Notes: generated from the letters alone by a model not told the origin. A stretch of DNA of 64,000 nt from Diaphorobacter ruginosibacter (GCF_014395975.1 NZ_CP060714.1:2542001-2606000), one strand, 5' to 3'. Numbered from the stretch's first letter, positions 29,149 to 39,801 are shown. A program made the numbers and translations.

Positions 29149-29472
29149 TTAGACCCGGAAGCTTTCCCCGCAACCGCAACGGTCTCGCTCGTTGGGGTTG
29201 TTGAACTTGAAGCCTTCGTTCAGACCTTCGCGCACGAAGTCGAGCTCGGTGCCGTCAATGTAGGCCAGGCTCTTCGGGTCGATCAGCAGCTTCACGCCAT
29301 GGGTCTCGAAGATGATGTCCTCGGGTGCCTGATCGTCCACATACTCCAGCTTGTAGGCCAGTCCCGAGCAGCCGGTGGTCTTCACGCCCAGGCGCACGCC
29401 AAGCCCCTTGCCCCGGCGGGACAGGTAGCGGCTCACGTGCCGTGCGGCAGCTTCGGTCAGTGTCACTGCCAT
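29149..29472 (-). CDS. iscA: Iron-sulfur cluster assembly protein IscA
   Basis: A 107-residue A-type carrier that passes clusters to 4Fe-4S targets. The three conserved Cys are in VKTTGCSGLAYKLEYVD and near the C-terminus RDRCGCGESFRV. Length and the opening MAVTLTEAAARHVSRYL fit the family. It follows iscU by five bases on the same strand. Confidence 0.95.
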   Translation of the reverse strand: MAVTLTEAAARHVSRYLSRRGKGLGVRLGVKTTGCSGLAYKLEYVDDQAPEDIIFETHGVKLLIDPKSLAYIDGTELDFVREGLNEGFKFNNPNERDRCGCGESFRV

Positions 29473-29477
29473 GTTGT

Positions 29478-29891
29478 TCAGGCCGCTGTCGAATCGGCAG
29501 TGACGGTTTCGCCGCGCTTGGCCTTGTAGTCGCTCACGGCTGCCTTGATGGCGTCTTCGGCCAGGATGGAGCAGTGAATCTTCACGGGAGGCAGCGCCAG
29601 CTCTTCGGCGATCACGCTGTTCTTGAGCGCGGCGGCCTCGTCCAGCGTCTTGCCCTTGACCCACTCGGTCACGAGCGAGGACGAGGCAATCGCCGAGCCG
29701 CAGCCGTAGGTCTTGAAGCGCGCGTCTTCGATGACCCCGGTCTCCGGGTTCACCTTGATCTGCAGCTTCATCACGTCGCCGCATGCCGGTGCGCCGACCA
29801 TGCCGGTGCCCACTGTGTCGTCGCCCTTGTCGAACGAACCCACGTTGCGGGGGTTCTCGTAATGGTCGATCACTTTGTCTGAATAAGCCAT
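29478..29891 (-). CDS. iscU: Iron-sulfur cluster scaffold IscU
   Basis: A 137-residue scaffold. The ligand Cys residues lie in GAPACGDVMKLQI, TYGCGSAIASSSL and HCSILAEDAIKAA. The LPPVKIHC segment is the motif recognised by HscA. MAYSDKVIDHYENPRNVGSF is the canonical start. It receives sulfur from IscS, encoded just upstream. Confidence 0.96.
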   Translation of the reverse strand: MAYSDKVIDHYENPRNVGSFDKGDDTVGTGMVGAPACGDVMKLQIKVNPETGVIEDARFKTYGCGSAIASSSLVTEWVKGKTLDEAAALKNSVIAEELALPPVKIHCSILAEDAIKAAVSDYKAKRGETVTADSTAA

Positions 29892-29971
29892 GGTGTACTC
29901 CTTTTTCTGCGTCTGCCGCCGGCCTCTTGGTGTGCGAGGACCGCGAGCGGGGCGCAGCGATCAATATGAAA

Positions 29972-31192
29972 TCAGTGCGCAGCCCACTGGATGGTGCTCA
30001 GGTCGACGCCATCCTTGAACATCTCCCACAGCGGGCTCAACTCACGCAGCTTGGCCACGTTGTGGCGGATGGTGGAGATCGCGTAGTCGATCTCTTCCTC
30101 GGTCGTGAAGCGGCCGATGGTCATGCGCAGGCTGCTGTGGGCGAGCTCGTCGCTGCGGCCGAGCGCGCGCAGCACGTAGCTCGGCTCCAGGCTTGCGGAG
30201 GTGCAGGCGGAACCCGACGACACCGCCAGGCCCTTGATACCCATGATCAGCGATTCGCCTTCGACGAAGTTGAAGCTCATGTTCAGGTTCTGCGGAACGC
30301 GGTGCTCCATGCTGCCGTTGATGAACACCTGCTCGATGTCCTTCAGGCCGTCGAGCAGGCGCTTTTGCAGCGCTGCCGCCTTGGCATTCACCTCGTTCAT
30401 TTCCAGCTTGATGATGCGGAACGCCTCACCCATGCCGACGATCTGGTGCGTGGGCAGCGTGCCGGAGCGCATGCCGCGCTCATGGCCACCACCATGGATC
30501 TGAGCCTCCAGGCGCACGCGCGGCTTGCGGCGCACGTAGAGCGCACCGACGCCCTTGGGGCCGTAGGTCTTGTGGGCGGTCATGCTCATCAGGTCGATGG
30601 GCAGCTTGTTCAGGTCGATCTCGACACGGCCCGTGGCCTGTGCGGCATCGACGTGGAAGATGATGCCCTTCTCGCGGCAGATCGTGCCGATCGCAGGAAT
30701 GTCCTGGATCACGCCGATCTCGTTGTTCACGAACAGCACGCTCACGAGGATGGTGTCCGGGCGGATCGCCGCCTTGAAGGCTTCCAGGTCAAGCAGACCG
30801 TCTTCCTTCACGTCCATGTAGGTGACCTCGAAGCCCTGGCGCTCGAGTTCGCGCATGGTGTCCAGCACGGCCTTGTGCTCAGTCTTGAGCGTAATGAGGT
30901 GCTTGCCCTTGCCCTTGTAGAACTGCGCTGCGCCCTTCAGTGCCAGGTTGATCGACTCGGTGGCGCCGCTGGTCCAGACGATCTCGCGTGGATCGGCACC
31001 CACCAGGTCGGCCACATGGCCGCGCGACTTCTCGATGGCCTCTTCGGCCTCCCAGCCCCAGGCATGGCTGCGCGAAGCTGCGTTGCCGAAATGTTCGCGC
31101 AACCAGGGGATCATCGCGTCAACAACACGGGGATCCACCGGGGTGGTCGCACCGTAGTCCAGGTAAATGGGGAAATGGGGAGTCATGTCCAT
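29972..31192 (-). CDS. iscS: Cysteine desulfurase IscS
   Basis: A 406-residue PLP enzyme taking sulfur from cysteine for iron-sulfur clusters and tRNA thiolation. Opening IYLDYGATTPVDPRV, PLP Lys in MTAHKTYGPKGVGALYV, HGGGHERGMRSGTLPTHQIV, and the active Cys in SSGSACTSASLEPSYVLRAL. Ser, rather than Asn, is the residue after Ala in the FGNAAS segment of the first helix. The length and the tail SPLWEMFKDGVDLSTIQWAA are typical of IscS. Confidence 0.96.
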   Translation of the reverse strand: MDMTPHFPIYLDYGATTPVDPRVVDAMIPWLREHFGNAASRSHAWGWEAEEAIEKSRGHVADLVGADPREIVWTSGATESINLALKGAAQFYKGKGKHLITLKTEHKAVLDTMRELERQGFEVTYMDVKEDGLLDLEAFKAAIRPDTILVSVLFVNNEIGVIQDIPAIGTICREKGIIFHVDAAQATGRVEIDLNKLPIDLMSMTAHKTYGPKGVGALYVRRKPRVRLEAQIHGGGHERGMRSGTLPTHQIVGMGEAFRIIKLEMNEVNAKAAALQKRLLDGLKDIEQVFINGSMEHRVPQNLNMSFNFVEGESLIMGIKGLAVSSGSACTSASLEPSYVLRALGRSDELAHSSLRMTIGRFTTEEEIDYAISTIRHNVAKLRELSPLWEMFKDGVDLSTIQWAAH

Positions 31193-31312
31193 GGCTATCT
31201 CGCTTTAGCGATCTGGCTGGCGAATGTCAGTTAACAGAAGGGTTCAAAAAAAGATCCGGCATATGCAGCAGCGCGGCCAGCCATGCTGGCCCTTGCGCCA
31301 CCACGCTGCTGA

Positions 31313-31849
31313 TCAGGACTTGGCGAAAACGTTGCCCAGTGCGAACACCGAGTTCGGCGCGTTCACGCGGATCGGCTTGACCACCGGGGTCGTGGAGATC
31401 GCACGGCGAGCCACTGGCTTGTCCTCGATCTGCACACCCTTGGCGAGTTGGTCATCGACGAGCTTCTGCAGCGTGACGGAATCGAGAAACTCCACCATGC
31501 GCTGGTTCAGCGAAGCCCACAGCTCGTGCGTCATGCAGCGACCTGCTTCGCCCAGGCAGTTTTCCTTGCCACCGCACTGGGTCGCATCGATGGGTTCGTC
31601 CACGGACACGATGATGTCGGCCACGGTGATGTCGCCGGCCTTGCGGGCCAGCGTATAGCCACCGCCCGGGCCACGGGTGGATTCCACCAGCTCGTGGCGG
31701 CGCAGCTTGCCGAAGAGTTGTTCCAGATACGACAGGGAAATCTGCTGACGCTGGCTGATGGCCGCCAGGGTGACTGGGCCATTGTTCTGGCGCAGGGCCA
31801 GATCGATCATGGCAGTGACCGCAAAACGGCCTTTGGTTGTGAGACGCAT
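31313..31849 (-). CDS. iscR: Iron-sulfur cluster regulator IscR (Rrf2 family)
   Basis: A 178-residue winged-helix repressor sensing cluster supply. MRLTTKGRFAVTAMIDLALR and SLSYLEQLFGKLRRHELVES form the DNA-binding part. The 2Fe-2S ligands are in CGGKENCLGEAGRCMTHELW (three Cys plus His). With a cluster it represses its own operon; without one it activates others. It heads the isc operon, 120 bp before iscS. Confidence 0.95.
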   Translation of the reverse strand: MRLTTKGRFAVTAMIDLALRQNNGPVTLAAISQRQQISLSYLEQLFGKLRRHELVESTRGPGGGYTLARKAGDITVADIIVSVDEPIDATQCGGKENCLGEAGRCMTHELWASLNQRMVEFLDSVTLQKLVDDQLAKGVQIEDKPVARRAISTTPVVKPIRVNAPNSVFALGNVFAKS

Positions 31850-32000
31850 CGCAAGCTCCTTGTTGGTTCAGGCTTGATCGTTTGATAATCGCCACGGATC
31901 GCCTTTCGGCAACCCGGGCACCACCGTCTCCGCCCGCTCTCCGACGCGGCATGAACACGAGGTTCGCCCGCCAGAGCCCTAAATATTGTGGGGTTGTTTT

Positions 32001-32024
32001 CTTGAGTAATTAGCCCAAGTATAA
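32001..32024 (-). promoter_or_regulatory. Candidate iscR promoter with IscR box
   Basis: On the minus strand, about 150 bases before iscR, lies an extended -10 TGTTATACT whose end merges with the dyad CTTGGGC-TAATTA-CTCAAG. The ACTTG/CAAG half-sites around an AT-rich centre fit a type 1 IscR site overlapping the promoter, the known arrangement for autorepression. The -35 region is weak. Assigned by pattern only. Confidence 0.45.
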
Positions 32025-32119
32025 CACAAATCCCTATTGTTTTTGTCGGGTAACTGAATTCGTCAGGCTCGAGGGCCTCCAAACCCGGAATCGGAGACCC
32101 TGAAAACCGCATCCGCGCA

Positions 32120-34201
<2,082 letters not shown>

Positions 34202-34381
34202 GACTTGTAAACGCAACGATGGCTTGCGCCGTTAAAATCGGGGGTTGCCCCTCAAGGCAAATCGACCGGATGGCTGCGAGCAACACGCATGCACCCTGCA
34301 TGCAGCGCTGGCACCGCCTCTCGGCCTTGGCTAGTTTAGTTGGGGGCACCGCATCAGATTTCCACCCTTCAAGGACTTTTC

Positions 34382-35578
34382 ATGTCTCTCTTCACCGCCG
34401 TCGAGATGGCCCCGCGTGACCCCATTCTGGGTCTGAACGAACAATTTGCCGCTGATACCAACCCCAACAAGGTGAATCTCGGCGTGGGCGTGTACTTCGA
34501 CGATAACGGCAAGCTCCCCCTGCTGAAGTGCGTGCAGGCAGCAGAAAAAGCCATGATGGACAAGCCGTCCGCTCGTGGCTACCTGCCCATCGACGGTATC
34601 GCAAGCTATGACAGCGCCGTCAAGGCACTGGTGTTTGGTGCCGAGTCCGACGTGGTCAAGGCCGGCCGCGTGGCCACCGTGCAAGCCGTGGGTGGCACGG
34701 GTGGCCTGAAGATCGGTGCCGACTTCCTCAAGAAGCTCAGCCCGAACGCCAAGGTGCTGATCTCCGACCCGAGCTGGGAAAACCACAAGGCCATCTTCAC
34801 CAATGCCGGTTTTGAAGTCGGCACGTACCGCTACTACGACGCGGCCACTCGCACGGTCAATTTCGAAGGCATGCTGGCCGACCTGAACGCTGCCGCTGCC
34901 GGCACCGTGGTCGTGCTGCACGCCTGCTGCCACAACCCCACCGGCTATGACATCACGGCCGAGCAGTGGGACCAGGTGATCGCCACCGTCAAGGCCCGCA
35001 ACCTGGTCGCATTCCTCGACATGGCCTACCAGGGCTTCGGCCATGGCCTGAAGGAAGATGGCGCCGTCGTGGGCAAGTTCGTTGCCGCCGGCCTGACCAT
35101 CTTCGTGTCGACCTCGTTCTCCAAGAGCTTCAGCCTGTATGGCGAGCGCGTGGGCGCCCTGTCCGTGGTGGCCACCGACAAGGACGAAGCCGCCCGCGTG
35201 CTGTCGCAACTGAAGATCGTGATCCGCACCAACTACTCCAACCCGCCGACACATGGCGGCGCCGTGGTTTCCGCCGTGCTCAACACCCCCGAACTGCGTG
35301 CGCAGTGGGAAGAAGAGCTGGGCGAAATGCGCGTGCGCATCAAGGCCATGCGCCAGAAGCTGGTGGACGGTCTGAAGGCTGCCGGCGTGAAGCAGGACAT
35401 GAGCTTCATCACCACCCAGATCGGCATGTTCTCGTATTCGGGCCTCTCCAAGGACCAGATGATCCGCCTGCGTTCGGAATTTGGCGTGTACGGCACCGAC
35501 ACCGGCCGCATGTGCGTGGCTGCGCTGAACAGCAAGAACGTCGAGTACGTCTGCAAGGCCATCGCCGCCGTGATGTAA
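34382..35578 (+). CDS. tyrB: Aromatic amino-acid (tyrosine/aspartate) aminotransferase
   Basis: A 398-residue PLP aminotransferase of subgroup I alpha. MSLFTAVEMAPRDPILGLNE is the classic opening. YLPIDGIASYDSAVKALVFG, the Asn/Asp PLP contacts in LHACCHNPTGYDIT, the Schiff-base Lys in STSFSKSFSLYGERVGALSV, and the substrate Arg in TDTGRMCVAALN follow. It can act on aspartate, tyrosine and phenylalanine; AspC-like specificity cannot be excluded. AAGGAC lies before the ATG at 34382. It has its own terminator. Confidence 0.92.
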   Translation: MSLFTAVEMAPRDPILGLNEQFAADTNPNKVNLGVGVYFDDNGKLPLLKCVQAAEKAMMDKPSARGYLPIDGIASYDSAVKALVFGAESDVVKAGRVATVQAVGGTGGLKIGADFLKKLSPNAKVLISDPSWENHKAIFTNAGFEVGTYRYYDAATRTVNFEGMLADLNAAAAGTVVVLHACCHNPTGYDITAEQWDQVIATVKARNLVAFLDMAYQGFGHGLKEDGAVVGKFVAAGLTIFVSTSFSKSFSLYGERVGALSVVATDKDEAARVLSQLKIVIRTNYSNPPTHGGAVVSAVLNTPELRAQWEEELGEMRVRIKAMRQKLVDGLKAAGVKQDMSFITTQIGMFSYSGLSKDQMIRLRSEFGVYGTDTGRMCVAALNSKNVEYVCKAIAAVM

Positions 35579-35622
35579 GACGCCGAGGAGGAGCGCCATG
35601 CGTTTCTCTTCGCTCACCCTTC

Positions 35623-35652
35623 AAAGGCCGCTTCCCTCGAGGCGGCCTTTTT
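35623..35652 (+). terminator. Rho-independent terminator after tyrB
   Basis: The perfect 9-bp stem AAAGGCCGC/GCGGCCTTT with a ten-base loop runs into T residues, about 45 bases past the tyrB stop. Confidence 0.85.
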
Positions 35653-35718
35653 GCCTTCTCTCGGGATGCGAACCCGGATGTCCGGGCGCTGACCATGCAT
35701 GCCGGCGCCCCGCGCGGT

Positions 35719-36651
35719 TCACCCCCAGATCACGGACCGCATCGATATCGATGCGGACTGAAACCCCGTGTTGAAGAATCTCGGCATTTCCCTGGCGCTT
35801 GCCGCGCCCGCAGCGTAGAGCAGCGGCAGGTAGTGCTCGTGCGTCGGGTGCGCAAGCCGCGCCAGCTCGCCCTGCTTCTGGAACTGCACGAGCGACTCCA
35901 GCTCCCCGCGCTTGATGTGTCCCTGCACCTGCTCGTCGAACTCCGTGGCCCAGTCATAGGCCTCGTTCGGCGCGGAGCCGCGCTTCGTCCTGCGCAGGTT
36001 GTGGACCGCGTTGCCGCTGCCCACGATCAGCACGCCGCGCTCGCGCAATGCGCCCAGCTGGCGGCCCAGCGCGAAATGCGCCTCGGGGCTTCGGGCATAG
36101 TCCATGCTCAACTGGATCACCGGGATCTGCGCCTTGGGGAACATCGGCTTGAGCACCGACCAGGTTCCATGGTCCAGCCCCCACTCGCCCTCGTCGACCT
36201 TGAGCGGCTGCCGGTCTGCCGGCGAGCGAAGCTCTCCCGCCAAGGCCCTGGCGACGGCCGGTGCGCCGGGCGCGGGATATTGCTGCTCATGCAGCTCGCG
36301 CGGAAAACCGCTGAAATCGTGGATCGTGCGCGGATCGCTCATTCCCGTGAGATACCAGCCATCCTTGGTCAGCCAGTGGGCGGAAATACACAGGATGAGC
36401 TGCGGCTGGACGCTGCGTGCCGAGAGCGCCTGGCCGACCTGCTGCCAGCTGCGGCGCCAGAGGTTGTCCTCGATGGCATTCATCGGACTGCCGTGACCGA
36501 CGAACAGCACCGGCATGCGCGGTGACGGCCGCAGGGAATCCAGCAGGGTGCGCACCTGCGCGGCATTCGCACGCAGGGAAATGCCGCCGAGCGCGACGGG
36601 AAGCGCGGCCAGCCCAGCCAATGCGGCGAGCGAGGTTCTACGTTGAAACAT
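35719..36651 (-). CDS. Extradiol ring-cleavage dioxygenase (DODA/LigB type) with export-like N-terminus
   Basis: A 310-residue protein. The body is the YgiD/DODA type: LFVGHGSPMNAIEDN, CISAHWLTKDGWYLT, WGLDHGTWSVLKPMFP and AHPTHEHYLPLLYAAGA supply the metal His residues. Before it, MFQRRTSLAALAGLAALPVAL followed by ANA reads as a twin-arginine-like signal, whereas YgiD-type enzymes usually lack one. It lies 112 bp downstream of aphS on the same strand, next to the phenol cluster. The substrate is probably a catecholic compound, but this is inferred. Confidence 0.85.
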   Translation of the reverse strand: MFQRRTSLAALAGLAALPVALGGISLRANAAQVRTLLDSLRPSPRMPVLFVGHGSPMNAIEDNLWRRSWQQVGQALSARSVQPQLILCISAHWLTKDGWYLTGMSDPRTIHDFSGFPRELHEQQYPAPGAPAVARALAGELRSPADRQPLKVDEGEWGLDHGTWSVLKPMFPKAQIPVIQLSMDYARSPEAHFALGRQLGALRERGVLIVGSGNAVHNLRRTKRGSAPNEAYDWATEFDEQVQGHIKRGELESLVQFQKQGELARLAHPTHEHYLPLLYAAGAASAREMPRFFNTGFQSASISMRSVIWG

Positions 36652-36763
36652 GGATAAAACAGGAAGACAGGGGCCAGGAAGGAATGGACAGCGAACCGCT
36701 GTATCGGAGCACGACGGGGCATCGAAGTTCCATCCTCTGCTCTGCCACGTTTTCCGGCACCCC

Positions 36764-37513
36764 CTACCCTGTCCTGTCATCCGCCGCAGGCAGTCGCACG
36801 CGCCCTTCACGGAAGGCCCGAGACAGGACCTGGGGGGTCGCGCAGATGTGAGCCTCGAGCGCCAATGCCGCCCGTGCGTCCTGTCCCGACATGGCGAGCT
36901 CGTAGATCTCCGCATGTTCGGCATGCACGTCGCGCACGGCTCCGGGCAGGTCCATCGCGTAGCGGCGGTAGCGCTCACCGTGCCGTGCCAGCATGCGCAG
37001 GATCTTCAATTCCCACGGTGACGGCCGGCCGGCCAGCAGCATCTCGTGGAAGCGCAGATTGAGCGCTTCCCAGCGGCCGCGGTTGTCGCGCGTGAGCGGC
37101 TGCTCCAGCCTGGAGAGATCTTCATAGCTCGCCCTGAGCTCGCTGCGCCAATGATCGTCGCCATGGCGGATCGACTCGCGCAGCGCGTGGGTCTCGATGT
37201 GCACGCGCAGTCGCGTGATGTCCTCCAGGTCCTCGATGGCGATCGGCGAGACACGGAACCCCCGCTGTCCCTCGGCCGTAACCAGTGCGTCACTCACCAG
37301 CCGGGTCAGCGACTCGCGCAGCGTGCCCGCCCCCACGGCGTAGCGCTGGCGCAGATGCTCCACGCGCAACTTGCTGCCGGGCAGCAGCCGGCCTTCGATG
37401 ATGTCGGTGCGCAGTTCCGTGTAGGTCTTCTCGGTGAGAGTGCGCGTGGCATCGCTGCTCGGGTCGAGCGTGTCGTCCATCAGCGAAGGGATCAGGAAAG
37501 CGCGCTTGGCCAT
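36764..37513 (-). CDS. aphS: GntR-family repressor of the phenol genes, AphS/PhcS-like
   Basis: A 249-residue FadR-subfamily regulator. The winged HTH spans about residues 25-95 (TYTELRTDIIEGRLLPGSKL, VGAGTLRESLTRLVSDALV), and the helical FCD effector domain follows, with metal-ligand candidates in LRVHIETHALRESI, FHEMLLAG and HAEHAEIYELAM. GntR repressors (AphS, PhcS) silence phenol genes in Comamonas testosteroni; family, length and location fit. GGGAGG precedes the ATG, and the gene begins five bases after the activator's stop, so both are one transcript. Confidence 0.85.
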   Translation of the reverse strand: MAKRAFLIPSLMDDTLDPSSDATRTLTEKTYTELRTDIIEGRLLPGSKLRVEHLRQRYAVGAGTLRESLTRLVSDALVTAEGQRGFRVSPIAIEDLEDITRLRVHIETHALRESIRHGDDHWRSELRASYEDLSRLEQPLTRDNRGRWEALNLRFHEMLLAGRPSPWELKILRMLARHGERYRRYAMDLPGAVRDVHAEHAEIYELAMSGQDARAALALEAHICATPQVLSRAFREGRVRLPAADDRTG

Positions 37514-37518
37514 GGTGC

Positions 37519-39234
37519 TCAGCCTCCCGCATGCCCTGGTGCGGTGCGCTCCCGGGCACGCGCCAGGCGATAGCTCAGCTGCGGACGCGTCATGCCCAGC
37601 ACGCGTGCGGCGGCCGCCAGATTGCCGCCCGCGCGGCGCACCGCCTCCTGGAGCAGCCCATCCTCGAAGGCGTCCAGCGACAGCCCCTGCGCAAGCACTG
37701 CGTCATAGAGGCCTGCGGGTTCCGCTGGTGCGGCGCCCTCCGTCCGAGGCGAGATGAGCAACCCCTGCTCATCGACCATGCTGGCATCGCTGCGCTCGCT
37801 CCAGTGGGGAAACAGCGCCTGCACATCGATCATTTCGCCCGATGCGGTCAGGATCAACCCGCGCTCCATGAGATTCTCGAGTTCGCGCACATTGCCGGGC
37901 CAGGAATGGCTGCGCAGCGCCGCCAGCGCGCGGTCGGTCAGGCCGGTCACCTGCTTGCCATGCAATGCAGAGAACTTCTGCAGCATGTGCATGGCCAGCA
38001 TCTCGATGTCCTCGGCCCGCTCGCGCAGCGCCGGGATGTGGACCGGATAGACATTCAGCCGATACAGCAGGTCACGCCTGAAATGCCCCGCCTCCACGGC
38101 CTTTTCCAGATCCACGTTGGTCGCCGCGATCACGCGCACATCCACCTTGATGGCCCGCGTGCCGCCCAGCCGCTCGATCTCGCCACTTTGCAGCACGCGC
38201 AGCAGCTTGGCCTGCGCCGCCAGCGGCAGCTCGCCCAGTTCGTCGAGCAGCAGCGTGCCGCCGTTCGCGCGCTCGAAGCGCCCCACCCGCATGCTGGAGG
38301 CTCCGGTATAGGCGCCCTTCTCGGCGCCGAACAGTTCGCTCTCTATCAGTTCCGCAGGCAGTGCCGCGCAATTGATCGCGACAAAGGGCTTGTCGGCGCG
38401 CGCACTCATCGCGTGCAGGGCACTGGCAAAACGCTCCTTGCCGACACCTGTCTCGCCCGTGAGCAGCACCGTGACCTGCGTGGGGGCTGCCTTCTGCAGG
38501 AGCTCCACCGCCCCCTTGAAGGCGCGCGAACGCCCGAGCAGCGGACCTTGCTCGTCCGCCGGCTTGAGACGCGAGCGCAGCGCCTCGACCTGCGAGTGCA
38601 GGTCATCGAGCCGAACGAGCATCGAGTCGGGAGCATAGTCCCGCGCGAGCTGCTCTCCTTCCGGCCACTCGTGTACGAAGCGCCCCTCGATCAGGCAGTA
38701 TGGCTGGCCGCAGGCCGTGCACTGCACTTCCTTGAAGATCACCGGCCTTCGGAAAAAGGCGCTGCTGTAGCCGGACGCATAGCCCAGCAGCATCCAGCAG
38801 GCAGGCTCTTCCTGCGGCCCCCACTCGCGCAGGTGGGCCTCGGACTCCCAGCTGTGGTCCCAGCGCACCTCGCAGCGAAAGCGGCCGGCCTCCTCGTCCA
38901 CCTCGAACACCTGCGGCGTTGCGCGCACCGCCCCTTCAAGCCGGTGCAACTGCGGCCCCACGGCGAACATGTCGAACACGCTGGCCTCCGGCCGGATCTG
39001 CCGCGCTAGCAACGCATCGCGCTCGCCCGAGGCATAACCCGCACGCATGAGCAGGCGGCGCGTGTGCTTGGGACCCACGGTGTCCATGAGCTCCTGGCGC
39101 AAGGCGGTCAGCGAGGCCGAGTGCAGGAGCAGCATGCGCTGGCCGGACAGCCAGATCAGCCCATCCTCGGTGGAAAAGCGGATCAGGCGGCGCAGGTCGG
39201 CATCCGAGGGCAAGGGGCGGTCAGGACTGGGCAT
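37519..39234 (-). CDS. dmpR: Sigma-54-dependent phenol-responsive activator (DmpR/AphR type)
   Basis: A 571-residue NtrC-family activator. Residues 1-200 form the phenol-sensing A domain with the V4R part (FKEVQCTACGQPYCLIEGRF, zinc-binding Cys). The AAA+ domain has Walker A LLTGETGVGKERFASALHA, the sigma-54 contact loop as GAYTGA instead of the commoner GAFTGA, Walker B LLLDELGELP and HSWPGNVRELENLMERGLIL. A Fis-type HTH ends the protein (GGNLAAAARVLGMTRPQLSY). The start MPSPDRP at 39234 aligns with DmpR; an upstream frame start at 39324 would run into the activator binding sites. Confidence 0.93.
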   Translation of the reverse strand: MPSPDRPLPSDADLRRLIRFSTEDGLIWLSGQRMLLLHSASLTALRQELMDTVGPKHTRRLLMRAGYASGERDALLARQIRPEASVFDMFAVGPQLHRLEGAVRATPQVFEVDEEAGRFRCEVRWDHSWESEAHLREWGPQEEPACWMLLGYASGYSSAFFRRPVIFKEVQCTACGQPYCLIEGRFVHEWPEGEQLARDYAPDSMLVRLDDLHSQVEALRSRLKPADEQGPLLGRSRAFKGAVELLQKAAPTQVTVLLTGETGVGKERFASALHAMSARADKPFVAINCAALPAELIESELFGAEKGAYTGASSMRVGRFERANGGTLLLDELGELPLAAQAKLLRVLQSGEIERLGGTRAIKVDVRVIAATNVDLEKAVEAGHFRRDLLYRLNVYPVHIPALRERAEDIEMLAMHMLQKFSALHGKQVTGLTDRALAALRSHSWPGNVRELENLMERGLILTASGEMIDVQALFPHWSERSDASMVDEQGLLISPRTEGAAPAEPAGLYDAVLAQGLSLDAFEDGLLQEAVRRAGGNLAAAARVLGMTRPQLSYRLARARERTAPGHAGG

Positions 39235-39301
39235 GGACCAACTATCGATAAAACAGCAGGACAAGACCATCGGGTCTTGCCCGAGGTCCCGCACCCGCGA
39301 A

Positions 39302-39316
39302 TTGATCATTTGATGA
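39302..39316. promoter_or_regulatory. Upstream activating site 1 for DmpR/AphR
   Basis: TTGATCATTTGATGA matches the inverted-repeat consensus bound by XylR/DmpR activators (TTGATCA-N-TTGATCAA) at nearly every position. It is centred about 180 bp before the sigma-54 promoter of dmpK. Confidence 0.75.
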
Positions 39317-39332
39317 CCTTCCAACGCGCGGA

Positions 39333-39347
39333 TTGATCATTTCATCA
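39333..39347. promoter_or_regulatory. Upstream activating site 2 for DmpR/AphR
   Basis: TTGATCATTTCATCA, a second degenerate inverted repeat 31 bp (three helical turns) from site 1. The same-face spacing is expected for co-operative binding of the activator. Confidence 0.72.
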
Positions 39348-39429
39348 TGCTGCACCGCAGCACCCGGGCCTTCTATCCGAGACAGATGCCGCACAGGCTG
39401 TGCAAAGCGTCACCCGGACGACACCCCGC

Positions 39430-39480
39430 ACCGGAAACGGTAGGGAGTAACCCTCAATTTATCGATATTTTTGGATTTCA
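39430..39480. promoter_or_regulatory. AT-rich bend region, candidate IHF site
   Basis: Between the activator sites and the sigma-54 promoter lies an AT-rich tract (CAATTTATCGATATTTTTGG at about 39452-39471) inside otherwise GC-rich DNA. Its placement fits an IHF-bent loop; the match to the IHF consensus is only partial. Confidence 0.35.
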
Positions 39481-39488
39481 AACGAAAG

Positions 39489-39506
39489 TTGGCACGCGCC
39501 GTGCAA
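39489..39506 (+). promoter_or_regulatory. Sigma-54 promoter of the dmpK operon
   Basis: TTGGCACGCGCCGTGCAA has the invariant GG (39491-39492) and GC (39503-39504) with the exact ten-base spacing. Transcription should start near 39516, giving a leader of about 23 bases before dmpK. Confidence 0.85.
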
Positions 39507-39538
39507 ACAGGCAGGCAACAACCCGCCAGGAGTGATCA

Positions 39539-39751
39539 ATGCAAGACATGCGTACCGCCCCGACATCGAACAGCACCGAGCTTCCCGTCTGCGACCTTTC
39601 GTGCCGCAGCGTGCGCATACAGCGGCGCCGCGACAACGGGTTCGTGGAGTTCGAGTTCTCCGTCGGCTGGCCCGAGCTGGTGGTGGAACTGACGATGAAG
39701 GAGAGCGACTTCCAGTCCTTTTGCAAGGAGCAGCAGGTGAACCCGCTCTAG
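39539..39751 (+). CDS. dmpK: Phenol hydroxylase assembly protein, DmpK/P0
   Basis: A 70-residue protein that in the DmpKLMNOP system helps activate the oxygenase, possibly through iron loading, and is not needed for catalysis itself. The core RRRDNGFVEFEFSVGWPELV matches P0 family proteins. CCAGGAGTG precedes the ATG. It is the first gene after the sigma-54 promoter, as in the dmp and mop operons. Confidence 0.88.
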   Translation: MQDMRTAPTSNSTELPVCDLSCRSVRIQRRRDNGFVEFEFSVGWPELVVELTMKESDFQSFCKEQQVNPL

Positions 39752-39801
39752 GCGACCTGCCCCCCCGATAGCAACCGACCGCACCACAGGAGACAAGAAC
39801 C

